Shown: positions 1 through 5,675, counted from the stretch's first letter. The stretch: DNA of 6,532 nt from DASPXK01 sp035637315 (GCA_035637315.1 DASPXK010000001.1:1-6532); one strand, 5' to 3'. Notes: generated by a model from the letters alone, not told the origin. Program-made: numbers and translations.

Positions 1-1
1 G

Positions 2-51
2 CCCACTGCCCACTGTCCACTGTCCACTGTCCCACTGCCCACCGCCCACTG
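2..51. repeat. Heptanucleotide tandem array, CCCACTG type
   Basis: Seven head-to-tail copies of a 7-bp unit are visible: CCCACTG at 2-8 and 9-15, TCCACTG at 16-22 and 23-29, then after one extra T (position 30) CCCACTG at 31-37, CCCACCG at 38-44 and CCCACTG at 45-51. The array begins at the window edge and may extend further left. It ends 3 nt before the ATG at 55, leaving no room for a ribosome-binding site there. It resembles the short tandemly repeated repetitive (STRR) heptamers described in cyanobacteria and also seen in Chloroflexota. The function is unknown. Confidence 0.9.
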
Positions 52-54
52 GCC

Positions 55-405
55 ATGCGCCTCGATCACCCGACTCGTGATCTGGTGAGCTGGATCCCGC
101 GGGTTCGGCCCTCCCCGCCGAACCTGGCGCCGGCCGAGCTGAGTGATGATCAAGCGCTGATCTGGGAGGAGGGCGACCTGTACGGCCTGTTCACGGCCGA
201 GAACACCGTTCCGCCGACCTATCACCTTGCCGTCTGTCGCGTCTCGGCTCCCCACGGTGAGCGCTCGGAGGCGATCGCGGTGGCCTACGTGGCAGCGATC
301 GGCCGGGCACCCGATGAGAGCCGCCACCGTCGGGCCGTCTTCGGGACCCAGACCTTCAACTACTGGCACCATTACTGGCTGCCGCCGGAGCGACACGAGT
401 CGTAG
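55..405 (+). CDS. Hypothetical protein, 116 aa, soluble
   Basis: I do not recognise the family. The 116-aa product has no signal peptide or membrane helix. It is rich in Pro and Trp, with an acidic centre (IWEEGDLYG near residues 37-45) and an aromatic C-terminus (TFNYWHHYWLP, about residues 100-110). Most codons end in G or C, as in the neighbouring genes, which argues that it is real. The start is uncertain. ATG 55 lies 3 nt after a heptamer array with no Shine-Dalgarno. The frame stays open through the array to the window edge and no other in-frame ATG exists, so the gene could begin outside the window or be leaderless. The closest downstream gene starts 160 nt later and is probably a separate transcript. 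Confidence 0.55.
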   Translation: MRLDHPTRDLVSWIPRVRPSPPNLAPAELSDDQALIWEEGDLYGLFTAENTVPPTYHLAVCRVSAPHGERSEAIAVAYVAAIGRAPDESRHRRAVFGTQTFNYWHHYWLPPERHES

Positions 406-422
406 GCTGGGCCAGCGTTTCG

Positions 423-452
423 TTGGCTTGAAGTGGGTCCAGGCTTTACAAT
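423..452 (+). promoter_or_regulatory. Candidate sigma-70-type promoter for the 566 gene
   Basis: TTGGCT (423-428) and TACAAT (447-452) are separated by 18 nt. The -10 hexamer matches TATAAT at five of six positions and the -35 matches TTGACA at four of six. It lies about 115 nt upstream of the ATG at 566, in the only sizeable gap in front of the two exported-protein genes. This is inference from consensus only; at this GC content an AT-rich TACAAT stands out, but no start site is shown. Confidence 0.4.
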
Positions 453-484
453 CCGGCCGCCTCGGGCCGGACGTCCCGGACCCA
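434..484 (+). other. Nested inverted repeats in the leader of the 566 gene
   Basis: An inner hairpin TCCGGCC (452-458) / GGCCGGA (465-471) with a 6-nt loop sits inside a wider 7-bp inverted pair, TGGGTCC (434-440) / GGACCCA (478-484). The inner stem starts at the last base of the candidate -10 box, so it would fall at or just after the transcript start. It could be an operator or a 5' leader structure, or the terminator of the 55-405 gene. No T-run follows it, so an intrinsic terminator is unlikely. Confidence 0.35.
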
Positions 485-565
485 GTGGTGTGGCGCGGGC
501 GGCCTGAGCGGTCGCCGCGAACTTGCCGCCACGGCGGCCAAGCTCACTGGAGGAAGGTAGACCCC

Positions 566-1237
566 ATGCGAAACATCGTGAGATACGCAGCTCTCCTGGC
601 GTGTGGCTTTCTGGTTGGCAGCCTGCTCGGCCCCGCTGCCGCGCAGCAGCTTGCGCCCTCGGATGGCCAGGTGGCCCTCCGCTCGGATGGGGCCATCTAC
701 CTGATCACCAACGGCCAGCGCCGCTGGGTGCCCACAATCGCCATCTCGGACGACGATCTGAACGCGATCCCAGAGGGTGACCCGGTCTATGCGGCATTGA
801 TGCCAGCCGACGCGGTAACGCCCGTTCCAGCGGCGAACGCCCCGGGCGGCACGCCGGAGCCCACGAGGGAAAGGGCGACCAGAACCCCCACGCCGGTCGT
901 AGACGCTACCGCGACGCCTACCGCCACCTCGACGTCAGGAAGCAGTTCGTCAGGCGACGTCAGCGTGAGCATCGACAGCATCGACTCGGTCAAGCGAGGC
1001 AACAGCGTCACGCTCACCGCCCACACGAACAAGAATGCTACCTGCGAGCTGAGGGTCAGATACGCCGATGGCAGCGAGGACAAGCCGGGCAAGATCGACG
1101 CCGACAGCAAGGGCAAGTGCGAGTGGACATTCACCGTCCCAAGCGATGCAAAGAACGGCACCGCGACCGCGACGGTGAAGGCCAAGGACGGCAGCAGGAG
1201 TGGCGAGGCGTCGCGGGACTTCGACGTGAGGAGATAA
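566..1237 (+). CDS. Exported protein with YLI-NG-RRW motif and C-terminal Ig-like domain, 223 aa
   Basis: The start is ATG 566, preceded by a strong Shine-Dalgarno (GGAGGAAGG, 549-557, 8-nt spacer); the longer open frame reaching back to 227 has no such support. Residues 1-26 are a Sec signal peptide (hydrophobic core about 8-22, likely cut after AAA26). Residues about 37-80 hold the motif YLITNGQRRWV (45-55) followed by DLNAIPEGDPV. This short module recurs in exported proteins of Chloroflexota and other bacteria; its role is not established. Residues 82-130 are a Thr/Pro/Ser-rich linker, typical of surface proteins. Residues 131-223 look like a beta-sandwich (Ig-like) domain, with alternating hydrophobic strands and two cysteines (C160, C185) that could pair. 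C13 lies within LLAC, but is too early for a convincing lipobox. The gene is followed after 9 nt by the next exported protein, so the two are probably one operon. No catalytic residues are apparent; a binding or surface-structural role is inference. Confidence 0.85.
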   Translation: MRNIVRYAALLACGFLVGSLLGPAAAQQLAPSDGQVALRSDGAIYLITNGQRRWVPTIAISDDDLNAIPEGDPVYAALMPADAVTPVPAANAPGGTPEPTRERATRTPTPVVDATATPTATSTSGSSSSGDVSVSIDSIDSVKRGNSVTLTAHTNKNATCELRVRYADGSEDKPGKIDADSKGKCEWTFTVPSDAKNGTATATVKAKDGSRSGEASRDFDVRR

Positions 1238-1246
1238 GGCCTGCGA

Positions 1247-2677
1247 TTGACTGAACCCAAACGCCGCCGCGCCTCGATTCTGATCCAGGCGCTGGCGGCG
1301 TTCGCGTTCCTGTTTGGGCTCGTCGCGCCGCCGGCTCACGCCCAGGACGCTGGCCGCTACGCCTATTTCTCCGAGACCGGCTTCGGCATCGACGAGGCGA
1401 AGGTCGCCGACTACTTCGCGCACCGGGGGCGGGTGAAGACGTTCGGCTTCCCGACCTCCCGAACCTTCCAGTTCCTGGGCCTGCCCACTCAGTTCTTCCA
1501 GCGCCGAGTCCTGCAGCTCGGTCCGGATGGCAGCGTCCGCTCGCTGAATCTGCTCGATCCTGGCCTTCTGCCGTACACGCGCATCAACGGCTCGACTTTC
1601 CCGGCCCTGGATGCCCGGCTCGCGACGTCGGCCCCCACGCCGGGCGAGCCCGGCTACGCGACGAACATCGTCGAGTTCGTCCGACGAAACGCGCCCGAGG
1701 TATTCAACGGCCAGCCGGTCGGCTTCTTCACGACCTTTAGCACGTCAGTCGGTCTGAGCGAGGCCTTCCCACAGGGGGGTGGCGACCCGAGCCTGCTGCC
1801 GCTGATCAACCTCGAGCTCTGGGGCGTCCCGACCTCGGCCCCGGCGGCTGACCCGAACAACGCCAACTTCATGTACCAGCGGTTCCAGCGCGGGATCATG
1901 CACTACGACGCCGGCTGCCGCTGCACGCAGGGCCTGCTGCTGGCGGATTACTTCAAGGCGCTGATCACCGGCGAGGACCTGCCGGCCGACCTGGAGGCTC
2001 AGGCCCGTACGAGCGCCTTCTTCCGCCAGTACGCGGCAGACGCACCCAGCGCGGTCAAGCGGCCTGCCGCCCTGCCGAACACAGATCTGCGCGACGCCTT
2101 CACCCGACAGGAGCCACCCGTCGCGGTCGCGGCCGTCGCCGCGGGCCCGCCACCGGTCGCGCCGATTCGGACGCGGATGCGAGCCGATCAGGGCCTGTGG
2201 CCGGCGATCGACGCGCTAGAAGAGATCGGCAAGCTCGATTCGCTGAATACCATCGTTCAGTCGGACACCCAGCTCACGTTCGGTGACCTGCCGGAGAGCG
2301 TGCACGCCAAGTACACCAGGATCGTGGCTGGTCCGCGGCGCGAGCCGGTCCGCTCGATCGTCGTCAGCAACCGCTGGCGTGACGCCGATCCAAAGGCCAT
2401 CGCGACCCTGATCGCGCACGAAAGCAAGCATCTAGCCGACGACGTGCCGGGCGCTGACATACGCAGCCGCGAAGGCTGCTTCCAGTTTGAGATCCGGGCA
2501 TTTACGGAACAGGCGCGGGTCTGGCAGGAGTACTATGGGCCCAGCGGCAAGCCGAGCCCGCAAGACGACCTCGACCGCGAGCTCAACTCGTGGCTGGCCT
2601 CCTACCGCCGCGGGCCTGCCGAGATCGAGCGACGCGTCCGCCAGCTCTACGCCGGGGCCTGTGTCGCGCCGCCGTAG
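1247..2677 (+). CDS. Secreted Chloroflexota-type protein with C-terminal HExxH putative zinc metallopeptidase domain, 476 aa
   Basis: The start is TTG 1247. No other initiator would preserve the signal peptide (residues 1-33, RRR then a hydrophobic stretch 11-28, AHA|Q cleavage). GAGGAG (1228-1233) and AAGG (1236-1239) precede it. A CTG at 1241 lies at better spacing from GAGGAG and is a weak alternative. The gene is in the same frame as the preceding one, separated by a TAA and three codons. Residues about 38-105 contain YFSETG and FGFPTS, a motif set repeated in many secreted Chloroflexota proteins. Residues about 205-290 (FQRGIMHYDAG, LLLADYFKALITG) belong to the same family block. An Ala/Pro-rich linker spans about 288-308. 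The C-terminal 310-476 holds HESKH at 391-395, an HExxH zinc-protease signature. E415 in FEIRAF, 20 residues later, is a plausible third zinc ligand as in gluzincins. C223, C225, C411 and C472 could form disulfides once exported. Peptidase activity is inferred from the motif only. Confidence 0.85.
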   Translation: MTEPKRRRASILIQALAAFAFLFGLVAPPAHAQDAGRYAYFSETGFGIDEAKVADYFAHRGRVKTFGFPTSRTFQFLGLPTQFFQRRVLQLGPDGSVRSLNLLDPGLLPYTRINGSTFPALDARLATSAPTPGEPGYATNIVEFVRRNAPEVFNGQPVGFFTTFSTSVGLSEAFPQGGGDPSLLPLINLELWGVPTSAPAADPNNANFMYQRFQRGIMHYDAGCRCTQGLLLADYFKALITGEDLPADLEAQARTSAFFRQYAADAPSAVKRPAALPNTDLRDAFTRQEPPVAVAAVAAGPPPVAPIRTRMRADQGLWPAIDALEEIGKLDSLNTIVQSDTQLTFGDLPESVHAKYTRIVAGPRREPVRSIVVSNRWRDADPKAIATLIAHESKHLADDVPGADIRSREGCFQFEIRAFTEQARVWQEYYGPSGKPSPQDDLDRELNSWLASYRRGPAEIERRVRQLYAGACVAPP

Positions 2678-2725
2678 GGGCGGACCCGCGTGTACGCCCT
2701 GGGGCGCACATGCGGTGCCCCTACG
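2673..2725. repeat. Perfect 9-bp inverted repeat spanning the convergent gene junction
   Basis: CGTAGGGGC (2673-2681) is repeated inverted as GCCCCTACG (2717-2725). The two arms contain the TAG stop codons of both converging genes (TAG 2675-2677 on +, and TAG at 2723-2721 on -), so each gene ends with the same CG-TAG-GGGC. The interior has further GGGCG/CGCCC complementarity (2678-2682 with 2695-2699). The sequence resembles GTAGGGGCG-type dispersed intergenic elements in Chloroflexota and cyanobacterial genomes; that likeness is from memory and was not searched here. Confidence 0.7.
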
Positions 2726-2729
2726 TTTT
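2701..2729 (+). terminator. Probable rho-independent terminator after the HExxH gene
   Basis: A GC-rich stem pairs GGGGCGC (2701-2707) with GGTGCCCC (stem bases 2715-2721, one G-U pair). The loop is ACATGCG, and TACGTTTTG follows with a T4 run at 2726-2729. It lies 24 nt after the TAG at 2677 and overlaps the 3' end of tyrA on the other strand. The U-tract is short, so termination strength is uncertain. The opposite direction has no T-run. Confidence 0.5.
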
Positions 2730-3698
2730 GTCTTTGCCGCCGCGCCGGAGCACGTCGCCCAGCTTGCCCGGCAAGAACAGGCTCTGGGGCTTGAGGTCGT
2801 CGGTCGAGAAGCTCGGCGCCTCCTCGGCCCCGCGACCCGACAGCCACTCCAGGTGAAGCCGCTGGGCCTGGAGGAAACGGTCGTAGATCGTCTCGTCTGA
2901 GCGCTCGATCGCCTGGCGCAAACTGGCCAGCTCCTCGGTTACTCGGTCGATCTGGCGGATCAACTGGTCGCGGTTGGTCAGGCAGATGTCGGCGTACATG
3001 CGCGGATCGCCATCGGTCAGGTGAGTGGCGGTGGCGAAACCGCCCGCCGCGACGGTGCGGGCCTCGCGCCAGCCGCGGTCCGTGGCGACGGTGCGCATCA
3101 AGGACGCCGAGAGGACATATGGGAGGTGGCTGACACCCGCCACGAGGCCGTCGTGCTCGTCGGGCTCGATGAAGTACGGGATCGCCCCGATCGCCTCGAC
3201 GAGCTTGACTACCTTCTCTACAGCTTTGGTATCCGCCGAAGTGAGGGGCGTGATGCAGTAGACGGCGTTCTCGAAGAGGTCAGCGGCCGCGTCGTACACC
3301 CCGGCCGTCGCTCGGCCGGTCATCGGATGGCCACCGACGAAGCTGGTGCCCTCGGGCAAGATCGCCGCCGCCCAGTCCATGATCTGGCGCTTGGTCGAGC
3401 CAGTGTCGGTCACCACGGTCCCCGCCCGGATGAGCGGGGCGATCTCGCGAAATATGAGCTCGCTGGTCCTGACGGGGGTCGCGACGATGACCAGATCGGC
3501 GTCGCGGACCGCTTCGGGGAGATGGCTGGTCGCTTTGTCAACGGCCTTGCGCCCGCTGGCCGCCCGACGGCTGTCGCCGCTGATGTCGAAGCCGACGATA
3601 TAGGGAACCGGCGAGAGCCGCTTGAGCGCCATGCCCAGCGACGTCCCGATCAGCCCCGTCCCGAGGATGGCGACCCGCTGAAACGCGATCCTGGCCAT
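2721..3698 (-). CDS. tyrA: Prephenate dehydrogenase (TyrA family), 325 aa
   Basis: Catalyses NAD(P)-dependent oxidative decarboxylation of prephenate (or arogenate) to 4-hydroxyphenylpyruvate (or tyrosine), in the cytosolic tyrosine branch of aromatic amino-acid synthesis. The N-terminal Rossmann domain has GTGLIG at 13-18, and D38 at the end of the second strand suggests a preference for NAD+. Family motifs follow: DTGSTK (98-103, S101), GGHPMTG (122-128, with the catalytic-type H124) and SHLP (190-193, H191). The helical C-terminal domain contains GGGFATATHLTDGDPRMYADI (219-238, written here as its visible core), where most relatives have Arg in place of H226. There is no ACT regulatory domain and no chorismate mutase fusion. 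The tail after about 287 is polar and slightly longer than usual. ATG 3698 has AGGAGG 8 nt upstream, inside the last codons of the M50 gene, so the two are translationally coupled. TyrA function is well supported; prephenate versus arogenate specificity is open. Confidence 0.93.
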   Translation of the reverse strand: MARIAFQRVAILGTGLIGTSLGMALKRLSPVPYIVGFDISGDSRRAASGRKAVDKATSHLPEAVRDADLVIVATPVRTSELIFREIAPLIRAGTVVTDTGSTKRQIMDWAAAILPEGTSFVGGHPMTGRATAGVYDAAADLFENAVYCITPLTSADTKAVEKVVKLVEAIGAIPYFIEPDEHDGLVAGVSHLPYVLSASLMRTVATDRGWREARTVAAGGFATATHLTDGDPRMYADICLTNRDQLIRQIDRVTEELASLRQAIERSDETIYDRFLQAQRLHLEWLSGRGAEEAPSFSTDDLKPQSLFLPGKLGDVLRRGGKDKT

Positions 3699-3702
3699 AG
3701 GG

Positions 3703-4398
3703 CTATCCTCCTCGCACCAGCACCAACAGCGCCTGGATGATTGGACGCATCACGATACCCAGCACGTTCGGCCCCCCGAACGTTGGCAGGAAAACGAGCA
3801 CCAGCAACAGGATCGGTCCTTGCGCCCGCAGCGGCTCCAGCGCCCGGCGGGCGCCGCTCGGCAACACGCCCTGAAGCACTCCAAAGCCGTCCAGTGGCGG
3901 AATCGGGATCAGGTTGAACGCCGCCAGGAGCACGTTGATGTCCATGCACTCGCGCAGGATTTGGCCCTCCAGCGGACCTGGCCGCAGGCCAAGCCGCAGC
4001 GGCAACGCCAGCGCCACGGCTAGCAGGATGTTCGCGAAGGGCCCGGCGAACGATACCGCGGCCGAGCCAATGGCGGGGTTGACCTTCAGGTTATACGGAT
4101 TGAACATGACCGGCTTGCCCCAGCCGAAGCGGGCGACGAACAGCATGAGGGTGCCGATCGGATCGAGATGGCTGAGCGGGTTCAGCGTGAGTCGGCCCAT
4201 CAGTTTGGGGGTCGGATCGCCCAGCGCGTTCGCGACGAACGCATGGTTGAACTCATGAACCGTGATCGCCAGGACGATCGCGCCGACGGTGATCAGAAGG
4301 GCGGTCGGATCTCGAAACGCGCCCGGGCTGAAGTACCAGATGAACAGCGCACCGATGGCGAGCAGGACGAGGATGTCTCGAGGGCTCAGGCGTGGCAT
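3703..4398 (-). CDS. Site-2 protease-like M50 family membrane zinc metallopeptidase, 231 aa
   Basis: Polytopic membrane peptidase of the short, PDZ-less M50B/S2P-related type, expected to cut substrates within or near the membrane; its target is unknown. The zinc site is visible: HEFNH at 48-52 in a hydrophobic segment (about 33-57), with the third ligand D170 in NLIPIPPLDG (162-171). Other family landmarks are GRLTLNPLSHLDPIG (68-82), GKPVMFNP (94-101) and SFAGPFAN (116-123). About five hydrophobic segments are apparent (10-24, 33-57, 112-137, 153-168, 194-206 and possibly 211-228). The length is normal for this group. ATG 4398 has no good Shine-Dalgarno, but the frame is closed upstream by a TAG at 4425-4423 within the CTATCAG array and no other initiator lies between. 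The gene is followed after 4 nt by tyrA. Such peptidases often sit beside unrelated housekeeping genes, so the neighbourhood does not reveal the substrate. Confidence 0.9.
   Translation of the reverse strand: MPRLSPRDILVLLAIGALFIWYFSPGAFRDPTALLITVGAIVLAITVHEFNHAFVANALGDPTPKLMGRLTLNPLSHLDPIGTLMLFVARFGWGKPVMFNPYNLKVNPAIGSAAVSFAGPFANILLAVALALPLRLGLRPGPLEGQILRECMDINVLLAAFNLIPIPPLDGFGVLQGVLPSGARRALEPLRAQGPILLLVLVFLPTFGGPNVLGIVMRPIIQALLVLVRGG
3707..3712 (-). promoter_or_regulatory. Shine-Dalgarno of tyrA inside the end of the M50 gene
   Basis: On the minus strand AGGAGG occupies 3712-3707, overlapping the last coding codons and the TAG (3705-3703) region of the upstream gene, with an 8-nt spacer to ATG 3698. 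Only 4 nt separate the two reading frames. This fixes the tyrA start and implies coupled translation. Confidence 0.8.
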
Positions 4399-4422
4399 GG
4401 CGTGTCCGGATGATAACCCGCG

Positions 4423-4450
4423 CTATCAGCTATCAGCTATCAGCTATCAG
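4423..4450. repeat. Heptanucleotide tandem array, four CTATCAG units
   Basis: Four identical 7-bp copies lie at 4423-4429, 4430-4436, 4437-4443 and 4444-4450. The array sits 24 nt upstream of the M50 start and abuts the REP-like dyad at 4448. On the minus strand the unit reads CTGATAG, which contains both TGA and TAG, so the array closes all three frames ahead of the M50 gene. Confidence 0.92.
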
Positions 4451-4521
4451 GCCCTCACCCCCGTCCCTCTCCCAAACTTGGGAGAGGAGTGCCGAGCGCA
4501 GCGAGGTGGGGTGAGGGCCTG
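4448..4521. repeat. REP-like dyad element (14-bp outer arms, 10-bp inner hairpin)
   Basis: The outer arms CAGGCCCTCACCCC (4448-4461) and GGGGTGAGGGCCTG (4508-4521) are perfectly complementary over 14 bp. Nested inside is a 10-bp hairpin, CCTCTCCCAA (4466-4475) / TTGGGAGAGG (4478-4487). The right side carries an asymmetric GC-rich stretch, 4488-4507. This CCCTCACCCC...GGGAGAGG...GGTGAGGGC pattern is familiar from dispersed intergenic repeats of many GC-rich bacteria. It lies immediately after the UbiA stop (4522) and may act as a transcript 3' end or mRNA-stabilising structure. There is no T-run on the minus strand, so an intrinsic terminator is not indicated. Confidence 0.8.
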
Positions 4522-5511
4522 CTAGCGCCCCACGTACAGGATCCCGACGCTCAGGAGCACCCACCCGACCGCCGCGCCAAGCAGCCCAGGATCGGTCAGC
4601 AGCAAGTCCTCGGGCGCCCCGCCCTGCCCCTTGACTCGGATCAGGTACAGGTAGCGGAACATCCCGTACAACACGAGTGGGATGGTCAGCATCATCGAGT
4701 GGTCGGGCGGCAGATTCTCGGCCGAGAAGGTGTACAGCGAATAAGCCATGATCAGCGCCGAAGCGACGATCAGGATCAGGTGATCGAGCAGCTCGAGGCT
4801 GTACTGCTGCAAGTTCTTGCGATGATCTCGCGCTCCGTCTTCGAGCATCTCGAGCTCATTCCGCCGCTTGCCAAGCGCCAGGAACAGTGACACCAGCACC
4901 GTGCAGACGTATAGCCAAGGCGAGACCGGCACGCCTATGACCACCGCCCCACCCACCGCGCGCAGCACGAAGCCGGCCGAGATCGCGAAGATGTCGATGA
5001 GCACCAGGTTCTTCAGCCACAGGCTGTAGACGGCGGTCAGCACCACGTACGCCGCCGCCACCAGTCCGAACGACGGTCTGAGTGAGAAGGCCACGGCGAG
5101 GCCGATCGCGCCGAGCACGACGCCAAGCGGGGCCGCGACTCCCACCGCCAGGGTGCCAGAGGCGATCGGACGGAGCTTCTTGACTGGGTGCAGGCGGTCG
5201 GATTCGACGTCGCGGATGTCGTTCCAGATGTAGCCCGTGCTCGAGAGGGCGCAAAACACCGCGAACGCCATGAGCGTGCTGGCGAGCATCGGCCAGTTAG
5301 TCAGGTTGTACGTGAAGACCAGTCCGGCAAATACAAGCAGGTTCTTGGTCCATTGCTTAGGGCGCAGCGACTGGATACTGGCGACCAAAAGGCCCAGTCC
5401 CGCGGACTGGGCGGACGTCCGGCCAAGCGATCCGAGGCGCTCGCTCACGGCCGGTTCCGCGTCACGTCGAACGGTGCTCGCTCGAGTAGCGGGATCGCTC
5501 GCACCCTTCAC
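4522..5511 (-). CDS. UbiA-family prenyltransferase, decaprenyl-phosphate phosphoribosyltransferase-like, 329 aa
   Basis: Integral membrane UbiA-fold enzyme. The sequence resembles the 5-phosphoribose-1-diphosphate:decaprenyl-phosphate phosphoribosyltransferase group (mycobacterial Rv3806c), which makes polyprenyl-phosphate-linked phosphoribose, the first step to the arabinosyl donor DPA. Supporting landmarks are SLRPKQWTKN (48-57), the metal/diphosphate motif NDIRDVESD (97-105, NDxxDxxxD), KKLRPIASG (111-119), YSLWLKNLVLID (162-173, YxxxxKxxxxxD), LALGKRRNE (211-219) and YGMFRYLYLI (282-291). Eight or nine hydrophobic segments are visible. The GTG start at 5511 lacks a Shine-Dalgarno but overlaps the stop of the preceding 51-aa gene as GTGA, which supports it through coupling. 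GTG at codon 22 (5448) would give a more usual length of about 308 aa. No DprE1/DprE2 or arabinosyltransferase lies in the window, so the pathway here is unproven; another phosphosugar or prenyl acceptor is possible. Confidence 0.85.
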   Translation of the reverse strand: MKGASDPATRASTVRRDAEPAVSERLGSLGRTSAQSAGLGLLVASIQSLRPKQWTKNLLVFAGLVFTYNLTNWPMLASTLMAFAVFCALSSTGYIWNDIRDVESDRLHPVKKLRPIASGTLAVGVAAPLGVVLGAIGLAVAFSLRPSFGLVAAAYVVLTAVYSLWLKNLVLIDIFAISAGFVLRAVGGAVVIGVPVSPWLYVCTVLVSLFLALGKRRNELEMLEDGARDHRKNLQQYSLELLDHLILIVASALIMAYSLYTFSAENLPPDHSMMLTIPLVLYGMFRYLYLIRVKGQGGAPEDLLLTDPGLLGAAVGWVLLSVGILYVGR

Positions 5512-5663
5512 TTGCCCAACAAGATCAAGACTCCGGCGATGAGGGCGAGCACCGACAAGATCGTCGCCTGCTCGGGAATGTTGACCCTCAGAAACGGCAA
5601 CAGTCCGGTCAGGATGAGCCAGATCCCCAGCAAGAGCATCCCCAGATTTGTGGTCAGTCTCAC
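5508..5663 (-). CDS. Small two-helix membrane protein, 51 aa, translationally coupled to the UbiA gene
   Basis: This gene is short and easily missed. GTG 5663 is preceded by a perfect AGGAGG (5675-5670, 6-nt spacer), and the frame runs 51 codons to a TGA at 5510-5508. The product begins MRLTTNLGMLLLG. It has two hydrophobic stretches, about residues 7-25 (ending LTGLLPF) and 34-50 (ILSVLALIAGVLILLG), separated by a short polar turn, RVNIPEQ (26-32). This predicts a helical hairpin in the cytoplasmic membrane. Its TGA overlaps the GTG of the UbiA gene by 4 nt (GTGA), strong evidence for coupled translation. Similar tiny 'NLG-LLLGIWLILTGLL' proteins occur as uncharacterised proteins in other bacteria, though I cannot name a family. 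A role as partner or assembly factor of the UbiA enzyme is inference from coupling alone. Confidence 0.8.
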   Translation of the reverse strand: MRLTTNLGMLLLGIWLILTGLLPFLRVNIPEQATILSVLALIAGVLILLGK

Positions 5664-5669
5664 GGCTGT

Positions 5670-5675
5670 CCTCCT
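5670..5675 (-). promoter_or_regulatory. Shine-Dalgarno of the 51-aa membrane protein gene
   Basis: A perfect AGGAGG on the minus strand lies 6 nt before GTG 5663. It is the best evidence that the short reading frame is translated. It also serves the UbiA gene indirectly, since that gene has no Shine-Dalgarno of its own. Confidence 0.8.

Noticed and set aside
2..51. CRISPR-like array
   Set aside because: Units are 7 bp and directly adjacent without spacers; no cas genes nearby.
428..452. TTGAAG/TACAAT as a promoter pair
   Set aside because: The spacer is only 13 nt, too short for sigma-70; TTGGCT at 423-428 gives 18 nt and was preferred.
227..565. Upstream extension of the 223-aa exported protein frame back to 227
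   Set aside because: It overlaps the 55-405 gene in another frame, would bury the signal peptide internally, and ignores the strong GGAGGAAGG in front of ATG 566.
596..607. Lipobox (LLAC, C13) in the 223-aa protein
   Set aside because: The cysteine comes after only about six hydrophobic residues; the hydrophobic core continues to residue 22 and ends in a standard AAA signal-peptidase I site.
787..1423. Two reverse frames of 157 codons across the exported-protein junction
   Set aside because: They mirror the codon structure of the forward genes; no Shine-Dalgarno or recognisable product.
3021..3740. Long forward frame of 239 codons opposite tyrA
   Set aside because: Antisense shadow in GC-rich DNA: Arg/Gly/Asp-rich, low-complexity product with no family features, fully covered by a well-supported tyrA gene.
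4399..4521. Possible short gene in the gap between the M50 and UbiA genes
   Set aside because: The stretch is fully accounted for by the CTATCAG array and the REP-like dyad; minus-strand frames are closed by TGA/TAG in every repeat unit.
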